Position numbers and translations under genes: made by a program. Of a DNA stretch of 64,000 bases, positions 33,779 to 42,373 are shown piece after piece. The stretch's first letter is position 1; every line of letters begins with the position of its first letter. Location of the stretch: positions 496,001 to 560,000 of the forward strand of contig NZ_LMOZ01000001.1 of the NCBI RefSeq assembly GCF_001423695.1, read 5' to 3'. The stretch comes from Leifsonia sp. Leaf336. GTDB lineage: Bacteria; Actinomycetota; Actinomycetes; Actinomycetales; Microbacteriaceae. The notes beneath the pieces are model-generated. The model saw only the letters and a program-made list of their open reading frames with translations, made no database searches and was not told the origin of the DNA.

Positions 33779-34327
33779 TCAGTGGGCCAGCTGCTCCAGG
33801 AACACGACGACGACTCCCAGCAGCACGATCCCGCCGAGCACGATCAGCTGCTTCCACCAGGAGAGCCCGGTGCGCGAGACGGCGATCCGGGCGATCACCG
33901 CGAGCGACGCGATGAGGGCCGAGATCGCGACGATCACGGCCGTGCGCGCCTGCATGACGCCGAAGTAGGCCAGGACCAGCACGATCACCGGCACGGCGAT
34001 GACGCCGAGGGCGCGGGAGGCCACCGCCAGCATGTGGCGTAACTCGCGCGCCGACGGAAGCGTGTCGTGCACGATCATGTGCGACACGAGATCGGAGGCG
34101 AGCCCCGCGAGCAGGACGCCGACGACCGAGATGATGAGCGTCCACAGCACAGTGGGGGAGTCGAGGTGCTCGCCGTGCGCATTGAGCGCCATCAGGATCG
34201 CCAGCGCCGTGAAGGTCACGTAGATGCGCTCGCGCAGCCGGTCCCCGGCCTCCTGCCGCTCCTGCGGGGTGGCGTCGGCGGGCAGGTGCGCGTCGTCGGG
34301 CTGCCGGTCGTGCGGATGCTGCGACAT
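33779..34327 (-). CDS. Polytopic membrane protein of unknown function
   Basis: Not recognised. A 182-residue protein with a hydrophilic His/Asp/Gln-rich N-terminus (about 40 residues) and five hydrophobic helices. Conserved-looking features are ALNAHGEHLDSPTVLW and SDLVSHMIVHDTLPSARELRHML, with several histidines near membrane edges. TAGGCT at 34334-34339 (minus strand) ends 6 nt before the ATG, so it is probably leaderless. The MarR gene follows 25 bp downstream, so the two may be cotranscribed. Confidence 0.7.
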   Translation of the reverse strand: MSQHPHDRQPDDAHLPADATPQERQEAGDRLRERIYVTFTALAILMALNAHGEHLDSPTVLWTLIISVVGVLLAGLASDLVSHMIVHDTLPSARELRHMLAVASRALGVIAVPVIVLVLAYFGVMQARTAVIVAISALIASLAVIARIAVSRTGLSWWKQLIVLGGIVLLGVVVVFLEQLAH

Positions 34328-34405
34328 GTCGCGAGCCTAGCGGGAATACGACGGCGGGAGTCCGGGTTCGCGCAGGTGACACGTCATCAAAACGGAAAGG
34401 CTGAC

Positions 34406-34987
34406 ATGACCAGGATCGCCATCATCATCGGGAGCACCCGCCCGGGTCGCAACGGAGAGTCCGTCGCCCGCTGGGTGCTCGAGCACGCCGAGAAGCGCGC
34501 CGGCGTCGAGTACGAGCTCGTCGACCTCGCCGAGTGGAACCTCCCGCACCTCGACGAGCCGATGCCCGCCGCGATGGGGCAGTACGCCAACGACCACACC
34601 AAGGCGTGGGCGGCCAAGATCGCCGAGTTCGACGGCTATCTCTTCGTCACTCCCGAGTACAACCACAGCACCTCCGGCGCCCTCAAGAACGCGATCGATT
34701 TCGTCGGTTCGGAGTGGTACAACAAGGCGGCCGGCTTCGTCAGCTACGGCGTCTTCGGGGGCGCCCGCGCGGTGGAGCACCTGCGCCTGGTGCTCTCGCA
34801 GCTGCAGGTCGCGACCGTCAGCGCGTTCGTCGGGCTGAGCCTCCAGCACGACTTCGAGAACTGGGCGCTCAAGCCGACCGCCGGTGCGGAGGCCGGCCTC
34901 ACCCCGCTCTTCGACCAGCTCGAGTCGTGGTCTGCCGCGCTCGCGACCGTGCGCGAGGGCTCCGTGGAGGAGGACGCCGCCGCGTAG
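34406..34987 (+). CDS. NAD(P)H-dependent FMN reductase
   Basis: A 193-residue flavodoxin-fold reductase. Seen: IIIGSTRPGRNGESVARWV (phosphate loop for FMN) and FVTPEYNHSTSGALKNAIDF, the family signature around the flavin ring. These enzymes reduce FMN or quinones and azo/chromate compounds. GGAAAGG upstream of ATG 34406 is the ribosome binding site. It is divergent from the membrane protein/MarR pair, so MarR control is possible. A stem-loop repeat follows its stop. Confidence 0.9.
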   Translation: MTRIAIIIGSTRPGRNGESVARWVLEHAEKRAGVEYELVDLAEWNLPHLDEPMPAAMGQYANDHTKAWAAKIAEFDGYLFVTPEYNHSTSGALKNAIDFVGSEWYNKAAGFVSYGVFGGARAVEHLRLVLSQLQVATVSAFVGLSLQHDFENWALKPTAGAEAGLTPLFDQLESWSAALATVREGSVEEDAAA

Positions 34988-35003
34988 CACCCCCGTTTCT
35001 CAC

Positions 35004-35062
35004 TCGAGGGGCACGTTGTTGTCGCGCTCGCGCCGCTAAAGCGACAACAACGTGCCCCTCGA
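35004..35062. repeat. Dispersed stem-loop repeat, copy 3
   Basis: Perfect 22-bp arms (35004-35025 and 35041-35062) around a 15-nt loop; core CGAGGGGCACGTTGTTGTC. It lies between the convergent FMN reductase and Nei genes, 12 bp from the Nei stop. Same family as 16823-16881 and 24591-24647. Confidence 0.87.
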
Positions 35063-35073
35063 CGCGCCACCGC

Positions 35074-35850
35074 TCAGGTCTGGCAGACGGGGCAGAAGTA
35101 GGTGACCCGCTCCTCGAGCTCGGTGCGCCCGAGCTGCGAGCGACGGATGAGGGTTCCGCAACGGAGGCACGGTCGGCCTTCCCGGCCGTACACCCAGGTG
35201 TTGCGGCCGCGGCGGGTGTCGCCGGTCGTGACGCGCACCGTGCGGTCACGATTGGCGACCAGCATGCGCCGCGCGAGATCCACCGCGGCGGGCACATCCG
35301 ACTCGCCCACCGGCCGCGTCGGCAGCATGCCGCGCACGAAGCAGATCTCGTTGGCGTAGACGTTGCCGACGCCGGCGAGGTTGCGCTGGTCGAGCAGCGC
35401 GACGGCGATCGGCGTCTGGGGATGCGCCTCCACCCGCCGCACGGCCTCGGCCGCGTCCCAATCGGGGCCGAGGAGGTCCGGCCCGAGATACCCGACGACC
35501 GACTCCTCCTGCGACCGCGGGACGACCTCCAGCACGCCGAGCAGGAACCCCACCGCCTGCGTCTGGGCGGTCCGCAGCACTGCGCGCGCCTGAAAGGCCG
35601 GATGCCGCCAGCGGCCGCCCGGTGGGTAGACCTCCCACGAGCCCTCCATCTTCAGGTGGCTGTGGATGCTGTGCTCCCCGACCCGGATGAGGAGGTGCTT
35701 GCCGCGACTGACGACCTCGTCGACGCGCTGCCCGCTGAGATCGACCGTCGCGTACGCGGGAACCCGGAAGTCGGTCTGCGTGAGCACGCGCCCCTCCAGT
35801 GCGCGCCGCAGGCGCGCGGCGGTCTGGAAGACGGTGTCACCTTCGGGCAT
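35074..35850 (-). CDS. nei: Endonuclease VIII-like DNA glycosylase (Nei)
   Basis: A 258-residue Fpg/Nei glycosylase. The catalytic N-terminus is MPEGDTV (Pro2 nucleophile, Glu3). The helix-two-turn-helix is LLDQRNLAGVGNVYANEICF, and a C-terminal zinc finger reads CLRCGT...YFCPVCQT. It removes oxidised pyrimidines and cuts the backbone. It begins 6 bp after the stop of the Lhr-like helicase, so the two are one operon, a pairing that suggests joint work in DNA repair. Family certain; exact Nei subtype less so. Confidence 0.95.
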   Translation of the reverse strand: MPEGDTVFQTAARLRRALEGRVLTQTDFRVPAYATVDLSGQRVDEVVSRGKHLLIRVGEHSIHSHLKMEGSWEVYPPGGRWRHPAFQARAVLRTAQTQAVGFLLGVLEVVPRSQEESVVGYLGPDLLGPDWDAAEAVRRVEAHPQTPIAVALLDQRNLAGVGNVYANEICFVRGMLPTRPVGESDVPAAVDLARRMLVANRDRTVRVTTGDTRRGRNTWVYGREGRPCLRCGTLIRRSQLGRTELEERVTYFCPVCQT

Positions 35851-35856
35851 CCGCCG

Positions 35857-38800
35857 TCACCCGCGCAACCGGAGTCCGCGGGGGGTCGCGAGGAAGCCCG
35901 CCTCGCCGAGCGCCGCTCCGAGCGCAGTGCCCAGCACGGACGCGCCGTTGACGGTCTCGATGGCGAGCTTGTCGACCCGGCGTGAGGTCACCAGCCCGGC
36001 GAGAGCGCGGGAGGCCGCGAGCAGCGCCGGGCGGCCCTCCTCGTCCTCCTGGTCGACGAAGCACAGCAGGCTCTTGCCTCCGCGCTCCACGTACAGGGTC
36101 AGCTCGCCGTCGACGAGGGCGACCAGCGCGCCCGCCTTGCGGCCGGGGCGATGCCCGGTGCCGCCCTCCACACCGCCCGGCGTCGACGGCACGGACGGCC
36201 ACGGCAGCGCTGCCCCGTACGCGTTCGCCGGATCGGTGGCCGCGATGGCGAGCGCCTCGAACGGCCGCGGCTGCGTGTGGTCGCGCGCGAAGGTGCGGAG
36301 GCGGTCCACCGTCGGGCCGCTGGCGAACTGCGCGGCGCCGAGCGTCTCGACGAAGTAGCCGCGACGCGCCCTCCCCGTGTCCTCGAAGCCGCTGAGCACC
36401 TTGTAGGCCAGTGCGAAACCGCCGGGCGTGCCCTCGTTCATCACCGAACCTCTGGTCACGACGCCGTAGCGGTCGAGCAGCGTCTCGGCCTGACCGTGCG
36501 CGCGCACCGTGGAGTCGAGGTCGCGCTCCGGGAGCAGAGACCACCGGCCGGCGACGGTCGGCGGGCCCATCCGGGTCACCATCGCCGACTGCCGCGCCGG
36601 ACCGACGCGTCCGCGGTACATCCGCGACCGTGTCGGCTGCCGCGGCCGCTTGTGCGCGCCGCCGCCCGCGCCGGTGACCGTACGCAGCGGCGCCAGCGTG
36701 TCGTTGGTGACGAGCCCCGACCAGACCAGCTCCCAGAGCGCGGTCACGAGCTCGGCGTCGTCGAGCGCCTCCCCGCGCTCGGCCCCGAGCGTGTCGGAGA
36801 GCTGCCGGAAGAAGTAGCCGCCGCCGCGCGCCAGCGCGGCCAGGATGCCGCGCTGCAGCTCGTCGGGCTCACGGTCGGCCGGCGGCGCGAGCGTGAGCGG
36901 CGCGGAGTCGGCGAGGTGGAGGCTGATCCAGCCGTCGTTGCCGGGCAGGGACCCGTCGCCCGACCAGATGACCTCTCCGGTTGCCGTGAGCTCGTCGAGC
37001 ATCGCCGGGCTGTAGTCGGCGACGCGGCCGGGCAGCACCAGCGACTCCCAGGCGGAGGCCGGGATGCGGGCACCGGCGAGCTGTTCGACGACCGACGCGA
37101 CCGCGTCCACGCCCCGCAGTGTCGAGCCCAGGTGCTGCCAGTCGCCGAGGAACCGCGCGAACGTCGCGGTCTCGACCGGCTCGACCTCCTGCCGCAGCGC
37201 TGCGAGCGACATCCGGCGCAGCCGGCGCAGCACTTCGGCGTCGCACCACTCCGACCCGTGCGCGTGCGGGCGGAACTCGCCCTCCACGACCCGGCCGTCG
37301 TACGAAAGGCGCCGCAGGGCGTCCTGCACGATCGCGGGGCCGAGTCCGAACGTGGAGGCGAGCTCGCCGATCTCGAACGGCCCGTGCGTGCGGGCGAACC
37401 GGCTCACCAGGTCGCCGAGCGGATCGTCGACCGGTTCGATGAACGCGACGGGCACGCCGATCGGGAGCGGCACACCGAGGGCGTCGCGGAGCCGGCTCGC
37501 GTCTTCGATGGCGGCGAAGCGCTCGGCACCGGCGAAGCTGACCGCGAGCGCCCGCTTGGAGTCGACCAGGGCGGCCAGGTGGGCGGCCGCCGTCTCGAGG
37601 GTGGCGTGCGGGGGAGCGGGGGCGTCGTCCTCGGTTGCGGCCTCGGTCGACGCGTCGGTCGCTGTCACCTCGGCCTCTCCCTGCAACCGCTGCGCGACCT
37701 CCTCGACCGTCAGCGGGCCGAGCAGGCGCAGGAGGTCGGCCACGCCCTCCTCGCCCCGCACCCGCCGGTCGGGGGCGAGTCGCTGCAGCTGCAGCTCCAC
37801 CCGCTCGATGACCGTGGGGTCGAGCAGCTCGCGCAGCTCGGCGCGCCCCAGGAGTTCGGCGAGGAGCCCGGCGTCGAGCGACAGCGCGGCCGCCCGGCGT
37901 TCGGCGAGCGGGCTGTCGCCCTCGTACATGAACGCGGCCACGTAGCCGAAGAGCAGCGAGCGCGCGAAAGGCGACGCCGTCTCGGTCGCGGCCTCCACGA
38001 TCGCGATACGGCGCTGGGCGATGCTCTGCGCCACCTCGTCGAGCGCGGGGAGGTCGTAGACGTCTTGCAGGCACTCGCGCACCGTCTCGAGGATGATCGG
38101 GAAGCTGGGGTACTTGCGGGCGACGTCGAGCAGTTGCGACGCCTTCTGCCGTTGCTGCCACAGCGGCGACCGCTTGCCCGGGTTGTACTTCGGCAGCAGG
38201 AGGGCGCGGGCCGCGCACTCCCGGAACCGCGACGCGAAGAGCGCGGAGCCGCCGACCTCCAGCGTCACCAGCTCGTCGAGCTCGGCCGGCTCGAAGACGA
38301 ACAGCTCGCCGCCCGGAGGGGTGGATTCCGTGTCGGGAATACGCACGATGATCCCGTCGTCGGCGGCCATCGCGCCGGCGTCGATCCCGTATCGCTCCCG
38401 CGCCCGCGCCTGCACGGCCAGCGCCCACGGCGAGTGCACCTGCATGCCGAACGGGGAATGCAGCACCACCCGCCAATCGCCGAGCTCATCGCGGAACCGC
38501 TCGACCACGAGCGTGCGGTCGGTGGGGAGGTGGCCCGTCGCCTCCTTCTGCTCGCGGAGGAACGCCAGCAGGTTGGCCGTCGCGAACGCGTCGAGCCCGG
38601 CCTCCACGCAGCGCAGCTCCGCATCGGCGGGGGAGGCCGTGCTCAGCTCGCGGATGAAAGCGCCGACGGCCGCGCCCAGCTCCGCGGGCCTCCCGAGACC
38701 GTCGCCCTTCCAGAACGGCAGCCGCCCCGGCTCCCCGAACGCCGGGGTCACCAGCACGCGGTCGTGGGTGATCTCCTGGATGCGCCAGCTGGTCGAGCCG

Positions 38801-40584
38801 AGCGCGAAGACGTCTCCGACGCGCGACTCGTAGACCATCTCCTCGTCGAGCTCGCCGACCCGGCTCGCCCGTTCGCCGACCATGAACACGCCGAACATCC
38901 CGCGGTCGGGGATGGTGCCGCCGCTCGTCACCGCGAGCCGTTGAGCGCCGGGACGGCCGGTCAGCGTGCCGGCGTCGCGATCCCAGACGATGCGCGGGCG
39001 CAGTTCGGCGAACTCGTCGGACGGGTAGCGGCCGGCGAGGAGGTCGAGGGTGGCGTCGTAGGCGCTGCGGGGCAGCGTCGCGAACGGGGCGCTGCGACGC
39101 ACGGTGTCGAACCAGTCGTCGGCGTCGAGCGGCTCGAGCGCGGTCGCCGCGACGGTCTGCTGGGCGAGGATGTCGAGCGGGTTGGTCGGCACCTTGAGGG
39201 TCTCGATGAGGCCGCCGACCATCCGCTCGGTCGCCACCGCCGAGTGGATCAGGTCGGCGCGGTGCTTGGGGAAGACCACGCCACGCGAGACCTCGCCCAC
39301 CTGGTGGCCGGCGCGGCCGACGCGCTGCAGACCGCTCGCGACCGACGGAGGGGCCTCCACCTGCACCACGAGGTCGACGGCGCCCATGTCGATGCCGAGC
39401 TCGAGGCTGGAGGTCGCCACGACGCAGCGCAGCCTGCCGGATTTCAGGTCATCCTCGATGAGCGCCCGCTGCTCCTTGCTGACCGAGCCGTGATGCGCGC
39501 GGGCGAGCACGAGCGACTCCGGGTCGGCGACGGCGGCGGAGCCCTTGGTCTGGCCGGAGCCGCCCATCAGCTCGGCGGGCGGGCGGGGCGGGGCGATCGC
39601 CGGAGAGGTAGGGGTGGCGGTACGGGCGGCCGCCTCGCCGCCCAGCACCCGCTCCTCATAGATCTCGTTGAGCCGTGCCGTGAGCCGCTCGGCCAGCCGC
39701 CGCGAATTCGCGAAGACGATGGAGGAACGGTGCTCGAGCACGCGGTCGACGATCGCCTCCTCGACGTGCGGCCAGATCGAGCCGGCCTGCGGGGCCGAGC
39801 CGTCGTCGTTGCCGCTCGCGAACGTCGACGTGCCGAGCTCGCTCATGTCTTCGACCGGCACGACCACGCGGAGGTCGAAGCGCTTGCCCGCGGGCGGGGC
39901 CACGACCTCCACCGGCGCGCGGCCGCCCAGGAAGCGCGCGACCTCCTCCGCCGGGCGCACCGTGGCGGAGAGCCCGATGCGCTGCGCGGGCTTCGGCAGC
40001 AGCGCGTCGAGGCGTTCGAGCGAGAGGGCGAGGTGCGCGCCGCGCTTGGTCGCGGCGACGGCGTGCACCTCGTCGACGATGACCGTCTCGACCGTCGCGA
40101 GCGTCTCGCGGGCCTGCGAGGTGAGCATCAGGAACAGCGACTCGGGGGTCGTGATCAGGATGTCCGGCGGCGAGGCGACGAGCGCCCGGCGGTCGGCCGA
40201 GGTGGTGTCGCCGGAGCGCACGCCCACGCTGACATGCGGAGGCTCTGACCCGAGCCTCCGCGCGGTCTGCGTGATTCCGACCAGCGGGGCCCGGAGGTTG
40301 CGCTCGACGTCGACGCCGAGCGCCTTGAGCGGCGAGATGTAGAGCACGCGGGTGCCCGGCCGGTCGTCCGGCTTCGTCTCGCGGCTCGCCAGCCTATCGA
40401 TCGCCCAGAGAAAGGACGCGAGGGTCTTGCCCGAGCCGGTCGGCGCGATGACGAGCGCGTGGCGCCCGTGCGAGATGGCCTCCCACGCCTCGGCCTGCGC
40501 GTCGGTGGGCGCGGCGAAGGCCCCGCGGAACCATTCACGGGTCGCGGGGGAGAACCGGTCGAGCACGTCGCTCATCCACTCCAT
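35857..40584 (-). CDS. lhr: Lhr-like ATP-dependent DNA helicase
   Basis: A 1575-residue superfamily 2 helicase of Lhr type. The first 850 residues hold the motor: VIAPTGSGKT (Walker A, about 48), DEVHAVA (DExH box), SATVRPAEEV, ARAHHGSVSKEQR, VVATSSLELGIDMG and QRVGRAGHQVG. Then the Lhr winged-helix core and the long C-terminal domain of bacterial Lhr. It unwinds DNA and RNA:DNA with 3'-5' movement; mycobacterial lhr is DNA-damage induced. Start: ATG 40584 (GGGAG upstream) or ATG 40575, nine bases further in. nei follows 6 bp downstream. Confidence 0.95.
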   Translation of the reverse strand: MEWMSDVLDRFSPATREWFRGAFAAPTDAQAEAWEAISHGRHALVIAPTGSGKTLASFLWAIDRLASRETKPDDRPGTRVLYISPLKALGVDVERNLRAPLVGITQTARRLGSEPPHVSVGVRSGDTTSADRRALVASPPDILITTPESLFLMLTSQARETLATVETVIVDEVHAVAATKRGAHLALSLERLDALLPKPAQRIGLSATVRPAEEVARFLGGRAPVEVVAPPAGKRFDLRVVVPVEDMSELGTSTFASGNDDGSAPQAGSIWPHVEEAIVDRVLEHRSSIVFANSRRLAERLTARLNEIYEERVLGGEAAARTATPTSPAIAPPRPPAELMGGSGQTKGSAAVADPESLVLARAHHGSVSKEQRALIEDDLKSGRLRCVVATSSLELGIDMGAVDLVVQVEAPPSVASGLQRVGRAGHQVGEVSRGVVFPKHRADLIHSAVATERMVGGLIETLKVPTNPLDILAQQTVAATALEPLDADDWFDTVRRSAPFATLPRSAYDATLDLLAGRYPSDEFAELRPRIVWDRDAGTLTGRPGAQRLAVTSGGTIPDRGMFGVFMVGERASRVGELDEEMVYESRVGDVFALGSTSWRIQEITHDRVLVTPAFGEPGRLPFWKGDGLGRPAELGAAVGAFIRELSTASPADAELRCVEAGLDAFATANLLAFLREQKEATGHLPTDRTLVVERFRDELGDWRVVLHSPFGMQVHSPWALAVQARARERYGIDAGAMAADDGIIVRIPDTESTPPGGELFVFEPAELDELVTLEVGGSALFASRFRECAARALLLPKYNPGKRSPLWQQRQKASQLLDVARKYPSFPIILETVRECLQDVYDLPALDEVAQSIAQRRIAIVEAATETASPFARSLLFGYVAAFMYEGDSPLAERRAAALSLDAGLLAELLGRAELRELLDPTVIERVELQLQRLAPDRRVRGEEGVADLLRLLGPLTVEEVAQRLQGEAEVTATDASTEAATEDDAPAPPHATLETAAAHLAALVDSKRALAVSFAGAERFAAIEDASRLRDALGVPLPIGVPVAFIEPVDDPLGDLVSRFARTHGPFEIGELASTFGLGPAIVQDALRRLSYDGRVVEGEFRPHAHGSEWCDAEVLRRLRRMSLAALRQEVEPVETATFARFLGDWQHLGSTLRGVDAVASVVEQLAGARIPASAWESLVLPGRVADYSPAMLDELTATGEVIWSGDGSLPGNDGWISLHLADSAPLTLAPPADREPDELQRGILAALARGGGYFFRQLSDTLGAERGEALDDAELVTALWELVWSGLVTNDTLAPLRTVTGAGGGAHKRPRQPTRSRMYRGRVGPARQSAMVTRMGPPTVAGRWSLLPERDLDSTVRAHGQAETLLDRYGVVTRGSVMNEGTPGGFALAYKVLSGFEDTGRARRGYFVETLGAAQFASGPTVDRLRTFARDHTQPRPFEALAIAATDPANAYGAALPWPSVPSTPGGVEGGTGHRPGRKAGALVALVDGELTLYVERGGKSLLCFVDQEDEEGRPALLAASRALAGLVTSRRVDKLAIETVNGASVLGTALGAALGEAGFLATPRGLRLRG

Positions 40585-40641
40585 CCTGCTCCCGCCCACC
40601 GACACGGACCAGTGCAGCCCGGGTCGCGCTTCGCCCGAGGG

Positions 40642-41298
40642 TCAGCCGCGGCGTGGGAGGTTCGCCCGGATGAACGACGAGATGTCGCCGAGCTCGAGCG
40701 GCGAGATGCCGTGTGCGAGACCCTCGTAGATGCGGGCGTCGAGGCTGCTGTGGCCGGGCAGCCACTCCTCGGCGCGCGCGATGGAGGCCGCGGGGATGGT
40801 GTCGTCGTGGGTACCGCGCCCCCAGAACACCGGCGGACGGCGCTCGGCGAGCGTCGCATCCCCGTCCGCCGCGCCCTGCACGACGAAGCCCGACAGTGCC
40901 ACGGCGAAGTCGAACCGCTCGGGGGCCAGTCGCATCAGCTGCAGCGCGAGCGCGCCGCCCTGGGAGAAGCCGAGGAGGCCGGTCGGCGCCTCCGGCTGCT
41001 CGTCGATCCAGTCGAGGACCGCGCGTGCGGCCGCGTTGGCGTTCGCCGCGAGCGGGTCGCCGGAGACGTTCGTGAAGCGCGAGAACCACGCGAAGCCGGG
41101 ACCCTCCGGGATCGGCGCGCGCAGCGACGCGATCACCGGCTCCAGCGGCAGGTAGGCCGAGATGCCGAAGAGGTCCGCCTCATCCGATGCGTAGCCGTGC
41201 AGCAGGATCAACCGGGGCCGGCCGACCCGATCGGTTTCGCCTGCCGACCACAGCACGGCGTCGTGGTCGAGGTGGAGCTCGGGGGCGGGAAACGGCAT
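40642..41298 (-). CDS. Alpha/beta-hydrolase, phospholipase/carboxylesterase family
   Basis: A 218-residue esterase: LILLHGYASDEADLFG (oxyanion strand), GLLGFSQGGALAL (nucleophile Ser in G-x-S-x-G), GTHDDTIP (Asp) and LAHGIS (His) make a full triad. Bacterial members hydrolyse short esters or lysophospholipids. It lies 57 bp upstream of the helicase gene on the same strand and is divergent from the NUDIX-like gene. Substrate unknown. Confidence 0.88.
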   Translation of the reverse strand: MPFPAPELHLDHDAVLWSAGETDRVGRPRLILLHGYASDEADLFGISAYLPLEPVIASLRAPIPEGPGFAWFSRFTNVSGDPLAANANAAARAVLDWIDEQPEAPTGLLGFSQGGALALQLMRLAPERFDFAVALSGFVVQGAADGDATLAERRPPVFWGRGTHDDTIPAASIARAEEWLPGHSSLDARIYEGLAHGISPLELGDISSFIRANLPRRG

Positions 41299-41409
41299 GT
41301 TCCATTCTGTGCACTACATGACCGTCCTCCACAGTCCCCAGATCGCGGCTCAGTCCACAGATCCGTCTGTCTGCGTGGACGAGCGCCGCGGCATCCGTAG
41401 GATCGGTGC

Positions 41410-41991
41410 ATGAGCGTGCGCACCCCCGACCCGGACCCGACTCCCGACCCGCTCGACGGTTCGGGGGCCCGGCCGGGCCCCGCCTGGCTGAGTGACATCG
41501 AGCTGGAGCAGATCCGGCGACGGCTCCCCCTGCTGTACGTGGAGGCCGTGCCCGTGCGGGTCGACGGCCTCGGCCAGGTGACGGAGGTCGGCGTGCTGCT
41601 GCGGGCCAACGCCGTCGGCGAGATCACGCGCACGCTGGTCTCCGGGCGCGTCATGTACGGCGAGACGCTGCGGGAGGCGCTGTTCCGGCACCTCGAGAAA
41701 GACCTCGGGCCGATGGCCTTCCCGCTGCTGCCCGCGAGCCCCATCCCGTTCCAGGTGGCCGAGTACTTCCCCATGCCCGGGGTGTCCGCGTTCACCGACG
41801 AGCGCCAGCACGCGGTCTCGCTCGCCTACGTCGTGCCCGTCACAGGTACCTGCGAGCCCCGGCAGGACGCCCTCGAGATCACCTGGATGACGCCCGACGA
41901 GACCGTCTCGCCGACGGTGTGCGAAGAGCTGGAGGGCGGCCGAGGCGCGCTCGTCAAGGCCGCGATGGCGTCGGTGGGGCGCCTCGCCTGA
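41410..41991 (+). CDS. NUDIX-fold protein (DUF4916-like)
   Basis: A 193-residue protein with WLSDIELEQIRRRLPLLYVEAVPVRVDGLGQVTEVGVLLR at the start, as in DUF4916 actinobacterial NUDIX relatives. The NUDIX box is degenerate: GRVMYGETLREALFRHLEKDLG keeps the Gly and one Glu but lacks the REUxEE core, so hydrolase activity is doubtful. TAGGAT at 41398-41403 ends 6 nt before the ATG (leaderless). A 14-bp tandem repeat begins at its stop codon. Confidence 0.8.
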   Translation: MSVRTPDPDPTPDPLDGSGARPGPAWLSDIELEQIRRRLPLLYVEAVPVRVDGLGQVTEVGVLLRANAVGEITRTLVSGRVMYGETLREALFRHLEKDLGPMAFPLLPASPIPFQVAEYFPMPGVSAFTDERQHAVSLAYVVPVTGTCEPRQDALEITWMTPDETVSPTVCEELEGGRGALVKAAMASVGRLA

Positions 41992-42027
41992 GCCGCCTAG
42001 CCTGAGCCGCCTGGCCTGAGCCGCCTC
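41986..42027 (+). repeat. Three 14-bp tandem units carrying the stop codon
   Basis: GCCTGAGCCGCCTA, GCCTGAGCCGCCTG and GCCTGAGCCGCCTC follow directly. The first TGA is the stop of the NUDIX-like gene; because 14 is not a multiple of three, the three TGAs lie in all three frames. Seen directly. Confidence 0.9.
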
Positions 42028-42373
42028 GCCTCCCTCGACGACCTCCGCCGGTTCGTCGCCAACGGAGGAATCAGGCCCGATCCCGAGCCCGATCTCCTCC
42101 GCTAACCGCCTTTCCCGGGCGTGTCGCACCGGATGTCCTCCGTTGCCGTCGGCGTCGCTAACGGAGGTGATCGGCCGCGACGCGCGGGCCGGTCGCAGGC
42201 AACGGAGGAGTCACGGGCGGGTTGCGCGCCGCGATCCTCCGTTGCAGACGGGACTGGCGTTTCGTCCGGACGAGGCGCGCCCGGACGAGCGCCCCGGGCA
42301 GCGGACCCCCGGAGTCACCGTCGCACGCGCAGCGTGTCGGTGCCGATCTCAGGAGTCGTCGACGCGGGCGGCG
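42028..42373. repeat. Non-coding region with CCTCCGTT/AACGGAGG inverted repeats
   Basis: The gap between the convergent NUDIX-like and DEAD-box genes holds six half-sites: AACGGAGGA (42061), TCCTCCGCT (42095), TCCTCCGTTGC (42136), GCTAACGGAGG (42157), GCAACGGAGGA (42199) and TCCTCCGTTGC (42235). The last pair are perfect 11-bp arms with a 25-nt loop. They may form hairpins that end both transcripts. The rest of the gap shows no gene. Related half-sites recur at 57925-58000. Confidence 0.75.

Noticed and set aside
36151-40248. Plus-strand open frame of about 1365 codons opposite the Lhr-like helicase
   Set aside because: Shadow frame: low-complexity Arg/Gly/Glu protein without motifs, while the opposite strand has all helicase motifs.
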